Positions 34,992 through 43,403 of a stretch of DNA of 64,000 nucleotides are shown here, one piece after another. A model generated the notes under the pieces. That model did no database searches and was not told the origin of the DNA. It saw only the letters and a program-made list of their open reading frames with translations. Numbering within the stretch: position 1 is the first letter of the stretch; the number at the start of each line of letters is the position of its first letter. A program made the position numbers and the translations under genes. The stretch covers positions 6,929,020 through 6,993,019 of the forward strand of contig AP017605.1 in assembly GCA_002356515.1 (NCBI GenBank), written 5' to 3'. This stretch comes from Mesorhizobium loti (lineage in GTDB: Bacteria; Pseudomonadota; Alphaproteobacteria; Rhizobiales; Rhizobiaceae).

Positions 34992-35062
34992 ACTGCTCTA
35001 AGTCGTTGTTTTGACGCAATTCCGGACGGAAGACCGTTCACACTTTTCCTGGAATTGCTCTA
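34960..35062. repeat. Dispersed rhizobial palindromic repeat
   Basis: First unit: TAGAGCAGGTCACCGTTTCA and its mirror GGAAACGGTGAACTGCTCTA (34960-35000). Second unit: GCAATTCCGGACGG and CCTGGAATTGCTC (35016-35060). A related unit (AGAGCAATTCCAGGAAAAGTGTGAAGC) lies at 54143-54226. The first unit contains the end of the LysR gene. Confidence 0.75.
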
Positions 35063-35101
35063 GGCATGGCCGGCCTGAGGTAGCCGGCCGGCGATGCTCT
35101 G

Positions 35102-37159
35102 CTATGCCGGCTCGGTCACGGCCGCCTTCTGCAGCCTGGCCAGTTCCGGGTAGGGGATGTGGCAGCGGATCGAATGGCCGGGCTGCGCCTCGGCCAGCGG
35201 CGGCTCCTGCTGCTCGCAGATCGGGCCGATCTTGCGCGGGCAGCGTGTGTTGAATACGCAGCCCGGCGGTGGGTTGGTGGCGCTGGGGATCTCGCCGTCG
35301 AGCCGAATGCGTGCCGTCTCGGTCTGGTCGAGCTTGGGCACCGCCGAAAGCAGCGCTTCGGTATAGGGATGATGCGGCCCGGAGAAGACTTCCTCCGATG
35401 GCCCGATCTCCATGATGCGGCCGAGATAAAGCACGGCGATCTTGTCGGAGAGGTACCGCACCACGCCAAGATCGTGCGAGATGAAGATGTAGCTGACGTC
35501 TTCCTTGGATTGCAGGTCGGCGAGCAGGTTGAGGATCGCCGCCTGGACCGAGACGTCGAGCGCCGAGGTCGGCTCGTCGCAGACGACGATGCGCGGATCG
35601 CCGGCGAAGGCGCGTGCAATGGCGACGCGCTGCTTCAGGCCGCCCGAGAGCTGGCGCGGCTTGACGGCCAGATGCCGGTCGGTCAGGCGCACCGAGCGGA
35701 CGAGATCGTCGAGGCGCGCTTCCTGCGCCTTGCCGGAAAGGCCGGCCAGCCGCTTCAAGGCGCGGCCGAGGATGTGGCGGATCGAATGTGAGCGGTTGAG
35801 CGCGGAGTCCGGATTCTGGAAGACGATCTGCATCGCCTTGACCTGGTCGTCGCGGCGGTTCTCCAGCTTCGGCGCCAGCGCCTTGCCTTCGAGCTCGATG
35901 GTGCCGCCGTCATCGGGCGGCACAAGGCCGAGCAGCAGCCTGGCGAAGGTGGTCTTGCCGCTGCCGGATTCGCCGACCAGCCCCAGCGTCTCGCCAGGCC
36001 TGAGATCAAGCGAGACATCCTTGACGGCGCGCAGGGGCTGGCCATGGCTGGCATAGGTCTTGTTCAGCCCGGCGACACGCAGCACCGGTGCGGTTGCCGG
36101 CTTGGGCGCCGTCGCCACATCGCTCGGCGTGGCGCGCGGCAGGGCTTGCGCCTTGTCGTGATGGAAGCAGCGCGACAGACGCTTGCCGCGCTCGTCGCTC
36201 AAATCATAGAGCGGCGGCAATTCGGTGCGGCAGCGCTCGTCGGCGAGCGCACAGCGGTCGGCAAAGGCACAACCCTTGATGTCGGCGCCAATGCCGGGCA
36301 GGAAGCCGGGAATGGTGTCGAGTCGGCCTTGGTCCTTGCGCTGGCCGCCGCGTGGCAGGCAGCGCAGGAGAGCCACGGTATAGGGATGGCGCGGGTCGTT
36401 GAAGACGACTTCCGTCGGCCCTTCCTCGACCAGCATGCCGGCATAGAGCACGCCGACCCGGTCGCACATGTTGGAGACGACAGCGAGGTTGTGGCTGATG
36501 AACAGGATTGAGGCCGAGAGTTCCTGTCTGAGCTGTGCGATGAGGTCGAGCACCTCGGCTTCCACCGTCGCATCGAGGCCGGTGGTCGGCTCGTCGAGGA
36601 TCAGCATCGACGGATCGTTGGCCAGCGCCATGGCGATTGCCACGCGCTGCTGCATGCCGCCGGAGAGCTGGTGCGGATAGCGCTGCATGACGCTTGGCGG
36701 ATCGGAGATGCGGACGCGGTTGAGCATGGCAATCGCCCGATCGCTGGCCGCCTGGCCCGTTATGCCTCCAAGCTCGAAGATTTCGGTCAATTGCCGGCCG
36801 ATACGGATCGACGGGTTCAGCGCCTTGCCGGGATCCTGATAGACCATCGATACGCTTTCGGCGCGGGCGCGCCGCAAGGCCTCGCCGTCCAGCTTCATCA
36901 CGTCCTGGCCGTCGAGTGAGATCGCGCCACCGGTGATCGACCCGTTCCTTGGCAAATAGCGCACGACGGTGAGCGCCACGGTAGATTTGCCGCAGCCGGA
37001 TTCGCCGACCAGACCATAGGCCTCGCCTTGCCTGATGTTGAGGCTGAGATTGCGCAGCACGGCGCGGTTGCGCCCGGCCACCCGATAGGCGACCGACAGA
37101 TCGCTGAGTTCGAGGGCGTTTTCGGCCTTTGTGGGCTTAGTCGGGGCGGAATTAGTCAT
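35102..37159 (-). CDS. Fused dipeptide/opine-type ABC transporter ATPase (DppD-DppF-like)
   Basis: A protein of about 685 residues with two complete ABC ATPase domains. Domain 1: Walker A GESGCGKSTV (about 51-60), LSGGMQQRVAIAMAL, ILDEPTTGLD. Domain 2: GESGSGKTTF, LSGGLKQRVAIARAF, VVCDEPTSALD. Each is followed by an oligopeptide-transporter C-terminal region with clustered cysteines (GCAFADRCALADERC; GCVFNTRCPRKIGPIC). In most bacteria these are separate DppD and DppF proteins. ATG 37159 overlaps the permease gene by eight bases and has GGAGCG upstream. It is the last gene of the minus-strand transport operon. Confidence 0.92.
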   Translation of the reverse strand: MTNSAPTKPTKAENALELSDLSVAYRVAGRNRAVLRNLSLNIRQGEAYGLVGESGCGKSTVALTVVRYLPRNGSITGGAISLDGQDVMKLDGEALRRARAESVSMVYQDPGKALNPSIRIGRQLTEIFELGGITGQAASDRAIAMLNRVRISDPPSVMQRYPHQLSGGMQQRVAIAMALANDPSMLILDEPTTGLDATVEAEVLDLIAQLRQELSASILFISHNLAVVSNMCDRVGVLYAGMLVEEGPTEVVFNDPRHPYTVALLRCLPRGGQRKDQGRLDTIPGFLPGIGADIKGCAFADRCALADERCRTELPPLYDLSDERGKRLSRCFHHDKAQALPRATPSDVATAPKPATAPVLRVAGLNKTYASHGQPLRAVKDVSLDLRPGETLGLVGESGSGKTTFARLLLGLVPPDDGGTIELEGKALAPKLENRRDDQVKAMQIVFQNPDSALNRSHSIRHILGRALKRLAGLSGKAQEARLDDLVRSVRLTDRHLAVKPRQLSGGLKQRVAIARAFAGDPRIVVCDEPTSALDVSVQAAILNLLADLQSKEDVSYIFISHDLGVVRYLSDKIAVLYLGRIMEIGPSEEVFSGPHHPYTEALLSAVPKLDQTETARIRLDGEIPSATNPPPGCVFNTRCPRKIGPICEQQEPPLAEAQPGHSIRCHIPYPELARLQKAAVTEPA

Positions 37160-38030
37160 TGAGCGCTCCATGGACGCCATCGGCCGCCAGGTTGACGCCG
37201 ATCACCAGCGAGGCGATGGCGAGCGCGTCGAACAGCACCGTCCACCAGAAGCCGCCGCCGATCATGCCGTAATTCGAGGAGATCGACAGCCCCCAGTCGG
37301 GCGAGGGCGGCTGGATGCCGAAACCCATGAAGGACAGCGTGGCGACCGCGAAGATGGCATAGCCAAGCCGCACGGTGGTCTCGACCAGGATCGGCGGGAT
37401 GACGTTGGGCAGGATCTCGACGAACATCGTATGGAAGGCGCTCTCGTGCCTGAGCTGCGCGGCGGCGACATAATCGAGTTCGCGCTCGGCCAGCACCGCC
37501 GAGCGCACGGTGCGGGCGATGATCGGCGCAAAGCTCAAGCCAATGACGACGATGACTGTGGTCTTGGAGGTGCCGAGCGCGACGATGGCGAGCAGTGCCA
37601 CGATGACCACGGGGATGGCCATGAAGGCTTCGAGGATGCGGCTGACGACATCGTCGACGATGCCGCGGAAATAGCCGGTGAGCAGGCCGAGGGCCGTGCC
37701 GGCGACCGTCGCCAACAAGGTCGCCAGCGGGGCGACGGTGAGGATGTCGCGCGAGCCGACGATGACGCGCGAGAAGACGTCGCGGCCGATCTGGTCGGTG
37801 CCGAACCAGTGCTCGGACGAAGGCGGCGCCAGCGCGTTGATGATGTCGTCGGCGAGCGGGTCATAGGGTGCGAAGTGCTCGCCGAACAGCGCACAGGCGA
37901 CCCAGAACAGCACGATGAAGAGACCGACAAGGAAGGTCCGCGAGCGCATGAGCGAGAAGAAGACTTCCGCGAGCGGACTGCGCCGGCGCGTGTCGTCTTG
38001 CGGGGGAGAGGTTGTCTGGACGGCGCTCAT
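37152..38030 (-). CDS. Peptide/opine-type ABC transporter permease (DppC-like)
   Basis: A protein of about 292 residues with an N-terminal OppC_N helix (FLVGLFIVLFWVACALFGEHF, near residue 33), the family hallmark HWFGTDQIGRDVFSRVIVGS (about 73-92) and the EAA-like loop LRHESAFHTMFVEILPNVIP. I place the start at ATG 38030 (MSAVQTTSPPQDD), overlapping the end of the DppB-like gene by four bases. A longer frame upstream lies inside that gene. It forms the membrane channel together with the DppB-like protein. Confidence 0.92.
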   Translation of the reverse strand: MSAVQTTSPPQDDTRRRSPLAEVFFSLMRSRTFLVGLFIVLFWVACALFGEHFAPYDPLADDIINALAPPSSEHWFGTDQIGRDVFSRVIVGSRDILTVAPLATLLATVAGTALGLLTGYFRGIVDDVVSRILEAFMAIPVVIVALLAIVALGTSKTTVIVVIGLSFAPIIARTVRSAVLAERELDYVAAAQLRHESAFHTMFVEILPNVIPPILVETTVRLGYAIFAVATLSFMGFGIQPPSPDWGLSISSNYGMIGGGFWWTVLFDALAIASLVIGVNLAADGVHGALND

Positions 38031-38980
38031 TGGTCTGACCCCAGGCGGATGCGCGGATTGAGCACGGAATAGAGGAAGTCGGCGATCAATGTCGCCACGG
38101 CATAGACGATGCCGATAGTGAGGATGCCGGATTCCAGCATCGGAAAGTCCTTGCCGCGCGCGGCGGTGAAGATCAGCGAACCGATGCCCTGGTAGCGGAA
38201 CAACGTCTCGATCACCACCAGGCCGCCGATGAGATAGCCGGTCTGGGTGGCGATGACGGTGATGGTCGGCAGCAGCGCATTGCGCAGCACGTGGCGCCAG
38301 ATCACGGTGCGCCAGGGCAGGCCCTTGAGCACGGCGGTTCGCGTATAGTCGGAATCGAGCGCCTCGATCATGCCGGAGCGCGCCATGCGCGCGATATAGC
38401 CGAACAGCACCAGGAACAGCGGCAGCGACGGCAGGATCAGATAATAGAGCTGGGTGAAGAAGCCGGCATCCTTGGGCCATGCCGCCGAGATCGGCAGCCA
38501 GCGCAGCCACACGCCGAAGATCAGGATCAGGATGATGCCGGTGACGAATTCCGGCAGCACCGTCACCGACAGGCCGCCAAGGCTGATGATGCGGTCGAGC
38601 GGGCGGTTGAGGTTGAGCGCCGCTATCACCCCGCCGAGAATGCCGATCGGCACCACCAGCACGAAGGCGACGGCGGCCAGCTTCATCGAATTGCCAAGTG
38701 AGTCGATGACGAACGGCGCCACCGGCGAGCGGAAGATGTAGGATGTGCCCATGTCGCCGCGGATGAAATTCCAGATCCAGGTGGCATACTGGGTGAGCAA
38801 GGGGCGATCGACGCCCAGCGTATGATTGAGCGCGTCGACCGCGCGCTGGTCGGCGAACGGCCCCAGGATCGCGCGCCCGACATTGCCGGGCAGCACCTGG
38901 CCGCCCAGGAACACCATGATGCTGAGCAGGAACAGCGTCACGAGCGACAGGGAAACACGCCGGGCAAAGAAGGAGAGAAT
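38027..38980 (-). CDS. Peptide/opine-type ABC transporter permease (DppB-like)
   Basis: A permease of about 317 residues: N-terminal helix FFARRVSLSLVTLFLLSIMV, the family extracytoplasmic segment ATWIWNFIRGDMGTSYIFRS and the EAA-like loop KGLPWRTVIWRHVLRNALLP. Homologues begin at the position of ILSFFARR, where no ATG, GTG or TTG is present. AAGGAGG, inside the end of the upstream gene, lies seven bases before an ATT at 38980, so I propose ATT as start. The alternative, GTG at 38941, would remove part of the first helix and leave the ribosome binding site unused. Confidence 0.85.
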   Translation of the reverse strand: MLSFFARRVSLSLVTLFLLSIMVFLGGQVLPGNVGRAILGPFADQRAVDALNHTLGVDRPLLTQYATWIWNFIRGDMGTSYIFRSPVAPFVIDSLGNSMKLAAVAFVLVVPIGILGGVIAALNLNRPLDRIISLGGLSVTVLPEFVTGIILILIFGVWLRWLPISAAWPKDAGFFTQLYYLILPSLPLFLVLFGYIARMARSGMIEALDSDYTRTAVLKGLPWRTVIWRHVLRNALLPTITVIATQTGYLIGGLVVIETLFRYQGIGSLIFTAARGKDFPMLESGILTIGIVYAVATLIADFLYSVLNPRIRLGSDQ

Positions 38981-38982
38981 GG

Positions 38983-41343
38983 CTAAGCCTCCTTGTGATG
39001 GGGCCGCGGTCCGGCCAGGCCGGGCACGTCGGCTAAATGCACTGTGGCAGGCGGATCGAACGCTGTCACCGGGGGAACGGCTCCGTCAAATCGCGATACC
39101 TGAACAAGCGTCGAATTGCAGGTCGGCGATTGGGCAAGGCGCGACGTTCCCCGATCAGGCGTCAGCACATTCGGATTGCCATGCTTTTCCAGACTGTTCG
39201 GCTGTCCGGGCGAGGAGGGGTCGAACCATGCACCGGTGGGCAGCTGGACGACGCCCGGGATCAGGCCGTCCGTCAGCACCGCGCCCGCCAGGCACGCTCC
39301 GCGATCGTTGAAGACGCGCACGACCGCTCCGTCCAGGATGCCGCGCGCGGCGGCATCCGCAGGGTTGATCCACAGCGGCGCCCGGCCCGACACCTTGCCC
39401 GCCCGGCTGACCGAGCCGTGATCGTACTGGCTGTGCAGCTTGTCGCCGGGCTGCGGCGACAGAAGATGCAGCGGGAACCGGCTGGCAAGTTCGCTGCCCA
39501 GCCATTCCTGCGGCTCAAGCCAGACGGCGTGGCCGGGACAGTCGTCATAGCCGAAGGAATCGACCGTCGGCGAGAACAGTTCTATGCGGCCCGACGGTGT
39601 CGCCAGCCGATGCCGCTCCGGATCGGCCCGGAAGGCGCCGAGCAAAGTCTGCGACGTCACCTGCCGGGCGAGGTCGGCGTGGCCGTCATGCCAGAAACGG
39701 TCGAAGGTCGGCATCTCGACGCCGGCCGCGTCCGCGCTGTTCCTGGCCTGCTCGTAAAGCAACCGGATCCATTCGCCGGCTCCACGCCCTTCGGTGAAGG
39801 CTTCGCCTGTGCCGAGCCGGGCCGACAGCTCCGCAAAGATCCGATAATCGTCGCGGGCCTCCCCAACCGGATCGATCGCTTGCTTCATGGCGACGACGAG
39901 GTTTTCCCGATTCGAAAAGGCGAGGTCGTTTCGCTCCAGCGGTGTGGTGACCGGCAGGACGATGTCGGCATGGCGTGCGGACGCCGTCCAGAAGGGCTCG
40001 TTGACGATTATCGTTTCAGGCCGCCGCCAAGCCTCGATCAGCCGGTTCAGGTCCTGGTGGTGGTGGAACGGATTGCCACCGGCCCAGTAGACCAGCCTGA
40101 TATCGGGGTAGACCAGCGCGGCGCCATTGAAGTCGAACGAGCTGCCCGGATTGAGCAGCATGTCGGCCATCCGCGCGACCGGGATGAAGTCCGGTACCTG
40201 GTTCTTGCCTTGCGGCACGGACGGCCAGCGGAAACCCATCTCCGGCCTTCCAGCGCCGTTGGTCGATGAATAGCCGAAGCCAAGGCCGCCGCCCGGCAAT
40301 CCGATCTGGCCGAGCAGCGCGGCCAGCGTGATCGCCGCCCAGTATGGCTGCTCACCATGGTCGGCGCGCTGCAGCGACCAACTGACCATCACCATCGTGC
40401 GCTTGGCGGTCATTTCCCTGGCCAGTGCGACGATCCTGTCCTCAACCACGCCGCTCAGGGCGGCAGCCCATGCCGGGCTCTTCGGCTGGCCGTCGGTTTC
40501 TCCCAGGACGTAAGCCCGCACGGCCTCGAAGCCAGTGCAGTAGCGCGCCAGGAAGGCCTCGTCATGACGACTCTCGCTGAGGAGGACATGGCACAGGGCC
40601 AGCATCAAGGCGGTGTCGCTGTTCGGCCGCAGCGGCAGCCATTCGGTCTCGACGCCGCGCGGCGCGTCATCGCGCACGGGCGAGACGTTGATCAGCCGGG
40701 CGCCGTTGCCGACGGCCTTTTGCAGGGCCGCCGCCGCCTCGTGCCGGGCCGCGCCGCCGCCCTGTATCTGCGCGTTGCGCCAGGGCAGGCCGCCAAAGGC
40801 GATGATCAGTTCGCTGTGCCGTTCGATCCCGTCCCAGGTGGAATGATTGCCTGTCAGGCCGTCGGTTCCGCCAAGCACATGCGGCAGGATGATCTCGGCC
40901 GCGCCGTAGGAATAGCTGAGCACCGAACTCGTATAGCCGCCAATCGTGTTGAGGAAGCGGTGGACCTGGCTCTGCGCATGGTGGAACCGCCCCGCGCTCG
41001 CCCAGCCATAGGATCCCGCATAGATCGCGCTGTTGCCATGCGCGACGCGGACACGGTCCAATTCGGCCGCGACGATGTCCAGTGCCGTCTCCCAGGGAAC
41101 TTCGACGAAAGCCTCGCCGCCACGCCCGCCCTTGCCGCTGGACCTCTCTCCCTCAAGCCAGCCGCGCCTGATGGCGGGACGGGACACGCGCAGGTCGCCC
41201 TGCACCGTGCCGAGCATGGACTTGCCGATCGGCGATGGATCGGGGTCGCCGCTCCATGGCTCCACGCCGACGAGCCTGCCGTTCTCGGCACGGACTTCGT
41301 AGGTCCCCCAATGCATGGTGGTGAGCAGGGTCTCGGACTCCAT
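38983..41343 (-). CDS. Molybdopterin oxidoreductase of the BisC/DMSO reductase family
   Basis: A 786-residue enzyme of the DMSO/TMAO/biotin-sulfoxide reductase branch. It lacks the N-terminal Fe-S cysteine motif and any Tat signal, so it should be cytoplasmic like BisC. Active-site residues are conserved: Tyr112 and Trp114 in GSYGWASAGRFHHAQ and the likely molybdenum ligand Ser145 in LSYSYGAAE, with the same spacing as in DMSO reductase. The bis-MGD domain continues with IIVNEPFWTASARHADIVLP and the C-terminal HSQYDHGSVSRAGKVSGRAP. It would reduce an S- or N-oxide. It sits in the ABC transporter operon directly before the DppB-like gene, which suggests that the imported substrate contains such a group. 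Confidence 0.9.
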   Translation of the reverse strand: MESETLLTTMHWGTYEVRAENGRLVGVEPWSGDPDPSPIGKSMLGTVQGDLRVSRPAIRRGWLEGERSSGKGGRGGEAFVEVPWETALDIVAAELDRVRVAHGNSAIYAGSYGWASAGRFHHAQSQVHRFLNTIGGYTSSVLSYSYGAAEIILPHVLGGTDGLTGNHSTWDGIERHSELIIAFGGLPWRNAQIQGGGAARHEAAAALQKAVGNGARLINVSPVRDDAPRGVETEWLPLRPNSDTALMLALCHVLLSESRHDEAFLARYCTGFEAVRAYVLGETDGQPKSPAWAAALSGVVEDRIVALAREMTAKRTMVMVSWSLQRADHGEQPYWAAITLAALLGQIGLPGGGLGFGYSSTNGAGRPEMGFRWPSVPQGKNQVPDFIPVARMADMLLNPGSSFDFNGAALVYPDIRLVYWAGGNPFHHHQDLNRLIEAWRRPETIIVNEPFWTASARHADIVLPVTTPLERNDLAFSNRENLVVAMKQAIDPVGEARDDYRIFAELSARLGTGEAFTEGRGAGEWIRLLYEQARNSADAAGVEMPTFDRFWHDGHADLARQVTSQTLLGAFRADPERHRLATPSGRIELFSPTVDSFGYDDCPGHAVWLEPQEWLGSELASRFPLHLLSPQPGDKLHSQYDHGSVSRAGKVSGRAPLWINPADAAARGILDGAVVRVFNDRGACLAGAVLTDGLIPGVVQLPTGAWFDPSSPGQPNSLEKHGNPNVLTPDRGTSRLAQSPTCNSTLVQVSRFDGAVPPVTAFDPPATVHLADVPGLAGPRPHHKEA

Positions 41344-41476
41344 GGGCAATGATCGATCGTCCCGCAACGCGAGGTTCCGCGTCAGGCCGGCGCGCAGCGC
41401 CTTGCCTCGGCCTGACAGCGAAAGCACCAGCCCCGGAGGGGGCTGGTAGTTGCGGGATGGGCTTGTCTGCCTCCGC

Positions 41477-43141
41477 TTAGGCCTTCGATGCCTTTTCGAG
41501 GAACAGCTGCGACATGGCGGTCGGCTGCACGCCGGCCACACCTTTGGCCGTCGCCGTCAGGTAGTCGTAGAAATAGCCGAAGATGACCGGCGTTTCCTCG
41601 AGCAGCAGTTTCTGGATCTTGCCGGCGTCGGCCTTCTGCGCCTCAAGGTCGAGCGCGGCGATGTAGCTGGTCGCCAGCGTGTCGTAGTCCTTGTTCTTGA
41701 AGTGCGCTGCATTCCAGGTGCCGTCGCTCTTCAGCGGTGCCGCAAGGAAGACGTTCGGCACGCCACGGTGACCATAGTCGGTGATGCCCATTACCGAATC
41801 CAGCCAGTTCGATTTGCCGAACACGGCGTCGCCGTAATACGCGCCCTGGTCGAGGATGTTGAGCTCGAGCTCGATACCGATCTCCTTGACCCAGTTCTGG
41901 ATGAGCTGGGCGTATTCGGGGATTTCCAGATAACGCTCGGTGGTCAGCGTCACCTTGAAGCCCTTGCCGGCGCCGGCTGCTTCCATCAGCTGCTTGGCCT
42001 GCGCGATGTCCTGCTTGCGCTGCGGCACACTCGTATCGGTCGACGGATAGGCAGGCGCGAACGGGCTGTCATTGCCCGGCGAAGCCCGGCCTTTCATCAG
42101 GCCGGCGACCAGCTTGTCGCGATCGAGGCTGAGCGCGATGGCTCGGCGCACGCGCGGGTCCTTGAACGGATCGGAATCGCAGCGCAGATGCAGTTGCTGG
42201 TGGGCGACAGACTTCAGGCTGATGATGTCGATGCTCGGATCGCTGAGCAGTGCGACGCCGGCCAGAACCGGCATCTGGTTGATGATGTCGACCTGTCCGC
42301 CCTGCAGCGCCAGGATCATCGGCTGCGTGTCGGCGAAGAAAGTGAACTCGGTGCGGTCGGGCAGCGCCTTCTCGCCCCAATAGTCGTCGTTGCGGACGAA
42401 GGAGGCGCCGACCTTGGCGGTGTATTTTTCGATCTTGAACGGCCCGGTGCCGTCGAAGCTCTTCTCGTAGTCGCCCTTGTAGCTCGCCGGGATGATGACG
42501 GCGTTGTAATTGTCCGACGACACCATGTAGGGGAAGTTGCCGTTCGGCGCGTCGAGATGGAATTCCACCGTATAGTCGTCGACCTTCTTGGTGGCGCCCT
42601 TCTGCAGGATGCCGGTGAACACCGACAGCGCATTGGACGAGTTCGCCGGGTCGGCAAGGCGGTCGATGCTGGCCACGACATCGTCGGCCTTCATCTCGCC
42701 GCCTGAGTGGAATTTCACACCCTTGCGCAGCTTGAAGGTCCACACCGTGCCGTTGTCGTTCGGCTTCCAGCTCTCGGCCAGTGCCGGCTTGAGCACGAGG
42801 TCTGGGCCGTCGATGCAGAGGAATTCGGCAACCTGCTGCAGCACGACGAGGCCGCCGGCATCGGCAATGGTAACCGGGTCGATGGCTGCCGCTGGCACGC
42901 TGCTGGCGACGCGGATGGTGGCGCCGGCTGCGCCCGCGGCGCGCGCCAGCGACGGCATGCCGCCAAACCCGGCAGCCGTGGTGATGCCGCCCAGAAGCGG
43001 CAGCGACAGGCCGAGCAGGCTGCCGTGGCGAATGAAGTCGCGGCGGCTGACACGGCCGTCGACGAGACCGTCGATGAGATGGTTTTCGAGCGGCGAGCGA
43101 TTGCGCCGGATCAGGTCGAGAATGCGATAGTTCTTGCTCAT
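41477..43141 (-). CDS. ABC transporter substrate-binding protein, family 5, Tat-exported (paralogue 2)
   Basis: A protein of about 554 residues with a twin-arginine motif (VSRRDFIRHG, about 31-40) and hydrophobic run LGLSLPLLGGITTAAGFGG. The family features LKPALAESWKPNDNGTVWTF and GTGPFKIEKYTAKVGASFVR are present. It is clearly related along its whole length to the protein at 32308-33963. Start ATG 43141 (MSKNYRILDL) follows GGGAAAGGG. It is the first of five consecutive transport genes: binding protein, BisC-type enzyme, two permeases and fused ATPase. Confidence 0.9.
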   Translation of the reverse strand: MSKNYRILDLIRRNRSPLENHLIDGLVDGRVSRRDFIRHGSLLGLSLPLLGGITTAAGFGGMPSLARAAGAAGATIRVASSVPAAAIDPVTIADAGGLVVLQQVAEFLCIDGPDLVLKPALAESWKPNDNGTVWTFKLRKGVKFHSGGEMKADDVVASIDRLADPANSSNALSVFTGILQKGATKKVDDYTVEFHLDAPNGNFPYMVSSDNYNAVIIPASYKGDYEKSFDGTGPFKIEKYTAKVGASFVRNDDYWGEKALPDRTEFTFFADTQPMILALQGGQVDIINQMPVLAGVALLSDPSIDIISLKSVAHQQLHLRCDSDPFKDPRVRRAIALSLDRDKLVAGLMKGRASPGNDSPFAPAYPSTDTSVPQRKQDIAQAKQLMEAAGAGKGFKVTLTTERYLEIPEYAQLIQNWVKEIGIELELNILDQGAYYGDAVFGKSNWLDSVMGITDYGHRGVPNVFLAAPLKSDGTWNAAHFKNKDYDTLATSYIAALDLEAQKADAGKIQKLLLEETPVIFGYFYDYLTATAKGVAGVQPTAMSQLFLEKASKA

Positions 43142-43403
43142 GGGTTTAACCCTTTCCCCTGTTTCTTGTGGCTGAAGATGCACTTCCGGTTGACGTAATT
43201 CCGAGGAGTTCTCCTGTCCCGGCCATCAACGAAGTCGGTCGACCGGGACTGTAGCATGCTGTCTTTTCTGGTCCATCCGATCCTTGCGGCGCAGGGGGTC
43301 AGATTATCTTGAGGCAATGCTTCCACCCGTCAGGTCCTGCCGTGGCGATCCAAATCGCTGCGGCGGACCGTTGTTGTTGGCTGGTCTCCTTTCCTTCTCG
43401 GTC

